6,351 nt of DNA, taken from positions 1-6,351 of the forward strand of contig JAGCYR010000021.1 of the NCBI GenBank assembly GCA_017960705.1, read 5' to 3'. The translations under genes were made by a program, and so were the position numbers. Shown here piece after piece: positions 4,176-6,351 of this stretch. Every line of letters starts with the position of its first letter. Positions within the stretch are counted from its first letter, which is position 1. Source of the DNA: Clostridia bacterium. GTDB lineage: Bacteria; Bacillota; Clostridia; Oscillospirales; CAG-272. The notes below the pieces were generated by a model, which saw only the letters and a list, made by a program, of their open reading frames with translations, was not told where the DNA came from and made no database searches.

Positions 4176-6351
4176 TTATCCGCCGCTTCCGGTGGGATCG
4201 GTGTACGTGTCGGTGTAGGTCGCGCCGCCGTAGGTCGCCGTGGCGGTGTAGACGTCGCCTTCCTTCGTGACGGTCGCCTCGACGGGCTCCGTATGGTCGC
4301 CGTTACGCGAGCAGACCAGGATCAGTTCCGCGGTGTAACCGCCCTCGCCGTCCTCGTACCAGTCGAAGTGATCTTCGAGATAGTCATGTCCCTGCGCCGT
4401 GATCGAAACGGTCACGTTCTTTGCAAAATCCAACTCGTCCCAGTAGATATAGTACTGAGCGCTTCCGCCCTCGCAGAGGTCGATGAACGTCGGTTCGATC
4501 TGCGACGCTTCGTAGGTCACCTCTTCGCCGCAGACCGAGCAAACGAGGGTCACGGTGGCTGCGGTGATCTCACCCGTTTCATCATCCTGCGTGAATTCGT
4601 AGATCACGCCGTCGACGTCTTCGTCGGGATCGGGCGTCGGGAAATCGTGCCCCGTCGCGGTCTGCTCTTCGGTGACGGTCCGGGTGTCGGTATAGGTCTC
4701 GCCCTCCCATTCGACCGACGCGGTATAGAGCGTATAGGCGTCTTCAAGACAGGTCGCTTCGTGATGGGTTTGGGTCATCGTCGCCTCAAGCTCGACCACG
4801 TGGTCCTCGTTGTGACTGCAGGTGACGGTCGCCGTCGCGCCGAGGTAGGTGTCGTCGCCGCCCGGGGTCCACTCGAAGACGGGTTCGCCGTAATCGTGTC
4901 CCTGCGGCGTGACGGTGACGGTCACGTACTTCTCGAACTCGATATCCTCCCAGAAGAGGTAGTACTCGGCGGAGCCCTCGTACTCGCAGACGTCGAGGAG
5001 TTCGGGCACCATCCGTTCGATTGTCGCCTCGAGCGTTTCCTCCTCTCCGCAGACCGAGCAGACGCGGGTCATGGTGGCGGAGACGATCTCGCCGTTGTCG
5101 GCGTAGACGTAGTTAAAGGTCACGCCGTCGACGTCGCCGTCGGGTGAGGGTTCGGGATACTCGTGTCCGAGCGCGGTTTCGGGTTGGTCGACCCTCCGCT
5201 CGTCGGTGTAGGTCTCGCCCTCGTATTCGACCGTTACGGTGTAGACCGTGTAGGCGTCGCTCAAACAGTTCGGCGCGTGTTCGTCGGTCTCCATCGTCGC
5301 TTCGCGTTCGAGCGTATGATCGCTGTTGTGACGGCAGGTGAAGATCGCCGTCGCGCCGAGGTAGGTATCGTCGCCGCCCTCGTTCCACATAAACGTCGGC
5401 TCGTAGTAATCGTGTCCGAGCGGTCCGACCGTGGCGGTCTCGTATCTGCTGTACTCCAACTGATTGCTTTCGTACTGACGCCCGTACTCCCAGAAGAGGT
5501 AATACTCGGCTTCGCCGCCCTCTTCGCAGAGGTTCTCTTCGGACGACATCACTTCGATCTCGGTCGCGTGCAGCGTCACCGACTGACCGCAGACCTCGCA
5601 GATCAGGGTCATCGTAGCGTCGGTAATTTCGCCGTTTGCGTTCTTGGTTAGCGTGAACGCGGATTCGTCGGGCTCGTTTTCATAGGGATCCGCGAACCGA
5701 TGTCCGGGCGCAGAATGCTCCCATTCGAGCGTCTTCTCGTCTTGGTAGCTCACGCCGCCGTACTCCGCCGTCGCGCGATAGGTGGTAGTGGCGGGATCCT
5801 CGCAAGCCGCGCCGGTGTTTCCGATCTCGGTCATATCCATTTCCAGTTCGACGACGTGCGACGGGTCGTGCGAACAGGTCAGGATCAGGTTCACGCCGTC
5901 GTACCAGCCGTCCTGATTTTTGATCCAGTCGTACACCGCCTCATAGTCGTGTCCCGTCGGGGTGACGGGGACGGTCACGTATTTGGCGTATTCCATGATC
6001 CCGTCGGTATCCCAGAAGAGGTAGAACTCGGCTTCGGTATCCTCGCAGAGATTGGCGTCCCACGTCATCCGCTCGACCTCGGTCGCCGGGATGGTCTGCG
6101 ATTCGTTACAGCGGAGACAGGTCAGGGTCAAGGACGCCGCCGTGACTTCCCCGCTCGCGTTCTTTGTCAGAGTGAACGCGCTCTCGTCGGGCTCCTCCGC
6201 GTAGAGATCGGGATACTGGTGTCCAAGCGCGGAATGCTCCCATTCGAGCGTTTTCTCGTCCTGATAAGACACGCCTTCGTGCTCCGCCGACGCGCGGTAG
6301 GTGGTGGTGGCGTCGTTCTCACAAGTCGCCTCGGTATTGCCGATCTCGGTC
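4176..6351 (-). CDS. Acidic tandem-repeat protein, probably extracellular (N-terminus missing)
   Basis: The frame is open from the window edge to a TAA at 4178-4176, giving 724 residues without the true start. It is built of four units of 172-199 residues, rich in Asp, Glu, Thr and Tyr. Each unit holds conserved blocks: a TC or NC Cys, TYxA, YxGxxYxD, GHxY, GE(I/V)xxA, a CxxC pair, an LC or VC Cys, AEYYLFW, a second GHDY and TCSHxxDH. Similar GHDY/CxxC repeats occur in large exported proteins of Firmicutes as I recall them, so a secreted or surface role is inferred, perhaps adhesion or matrix. No signal peptide can be seen because the start is missing, and the C-terminus ends in TDPTGSGG with no sortase motif or membrane anchor. 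Cys and His could form disulfides or bind metal. The function is not known. Confidence 0.85.
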   Translation of the reverse strand, partial: TEIGNTEATCENDATTTYRASAEHEGVSYQDEKTLEWEHSALGHQYPDLYAEEPDESAFTLTKNASGEVTAASLTLTCLRCNESQTIPATEVERMTWDANLCEDTEAEFYLFWDTDGIMEYAKYVTVPVTPTGHDYEAVYDWIKNQDGWYDGVNLILTCSHDPSHVVELEMDMTEIGNTGAACEDPATTTYRATAEYGGVSYQDEKTLEWEHSAPGHRFADPYENEPDESAFTLTKNANGEITDATMTLICEVCGQSVTLHATEIEVMSSEENLCEEGGEAEYYLFWEYGRQYESNQLEYSRYETATVGPLGHDYYEPTFMWNEGGDDTYLGATAIFTCRHNSDHTLEREATMETDEHAPNCLSDAYTVYTVTVEYEGETYTDERRVDQPETALGHEYPEPSPDGDVDGVTFNYVYADNGEIVSATMTRVCSVCGEEETLEATIERMVPELLDVCEYEGSAEYYLFWEDIEFEKYVTVTVTPQGHDYGEPVFEWTPGGDDTYLGATATVTCSHNEDHVVELEATMTQTHHEATCLEDAYTLYTASVEWEGETYTDTRTVTEEQTATGHDFPTPDPDEDVDGVIYEFTQDDETGEITAATVTLVCSVCGEEVTYEASQIEPTFIDLCEGGSAQYYIYWDELDFAKNVTVSITAQGHDYLEDHFDWYEDGEGGYTAELILVCSRNGDHTEPVEATVTKEGDVYTATATYGGATYTDTYTDPTGSGG
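4179..6350 (-). repeat. Four tandem ~173-180-residue coding repeats (units A-D)
   Basis: Unit A spans 6350-5832 (173 residues), B 5831-5292 (180), C 5291-4776 (172) and D 4775-4179 (199, including a partial next unit without its Cys). A and B are closest, sharing TEIGNT, ATTTYRA, SYQDEKTLEWEHSA and EPDESAFTLTKNA; C and D are closest to each other, sharing EGETYTD, DVDGV and CSVCGEE. This implies paired duplications. Near-identical DNA blocks recur at 519-base distance (starting 5713 and 6232). Each unit can be read as two related ~85-residue modules that both begin with GHxY: one with a CxxC pair, one with CSHxxDH in its place. Confidence 0.85.

Noticed and set aside
4179..4220. Sortase or membrane anchor at the end of the repeat protein
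   Set aside because: The last residues are TYTDPTGSGG with no LPXTG-like motif, hydrophobic segment or basic tail.
3921..5147. 408-codon open frame on the plus strand
   Set aside because: It lies opposite the ATPase start, the intergenic promoter and the repeat protein. Its apparent repeats are the mirror of the coding repeats.
6270..6272. GTG as the start of the repeat protein
   Set aside because: It lies inside repeat unit A; the 26 codons before it continue the same repeat to the edge, so the true start is outside the window.

Overview
The window looks like one end of a contig from a GC-rich, Gram-positive-type anaerobe, most likely a gut or rumen member of Clostridia in the broad sense. 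The reasons are strong AGGAGG-type ribosome sites before every gene start that can be seen, consensus sigma-A promoters in short AT-rich gaps between GC-rich genes, a lipoprotein signal peptide with a Thr/Ala-rich linker, and a secreted-type GHDY/CxxC repeat protein of a style I associate with Firmicutes. The taxonomy is inference; no rRNA or marker gene is present.

Layout: (1) 1-202, minus strand: the first 67 codons of a lipoprotein. It runs off the edge through an 18-base C tract, with its own promoter at 255-283. I see nothing recognisable in 284-360. (2) 361-486: the 3' untranslated region of a LysR-type regulator, made of a terminator preceded by an array of small perfect hairpins separated by a conserved 7-base spacer. 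(3) 485-1384, minus: LysR-type regulator. (4) 1385-1543: a compact divergent control region with two exactly symmetric consensus promoters that share their -10 boxes, plus two 17-bp dyads placed where LysR-type regulators usually bind. (5) 1544-2944, plus: MATE-family efflux transporter. (6) 2954-2993: a perfect 40-base palindrome serving as a shared terminator for two convergent genes. (7) 2990-4024, minus: HTH + GHKL ATPase + STAS-like (DUF4325) regulatory protein. (8) 4025-4175: its promoter, four phased TGGAA repeats, an inverted repeat and the terminator of the next gene. (9) 4176-6351, minus: the C-terminal 724 residues of a very acidic, Cys-containing tandem-repeat protein, cut by the window edge.

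How the parts work together: the LysR gene and MATE gene form a classic divergent regulator/target pair, and the operator layout predicts that the regulator activates the transporter and represses itself. The HTH-ATPase-STAS protein looks like a self-contained regulator carrying parts related to anti-sigma kinase and anti-sigma-antagonist proteins in one chain; its target is not visible. The lipoprotein and the repeat protein are probably exported to the cell surface or beyond. I see no defence system, mobile element, CRISPR or RNA gene. The most unusual items are the hairpin array, the symmetric promoter/operator region and the fused regulatory protein.
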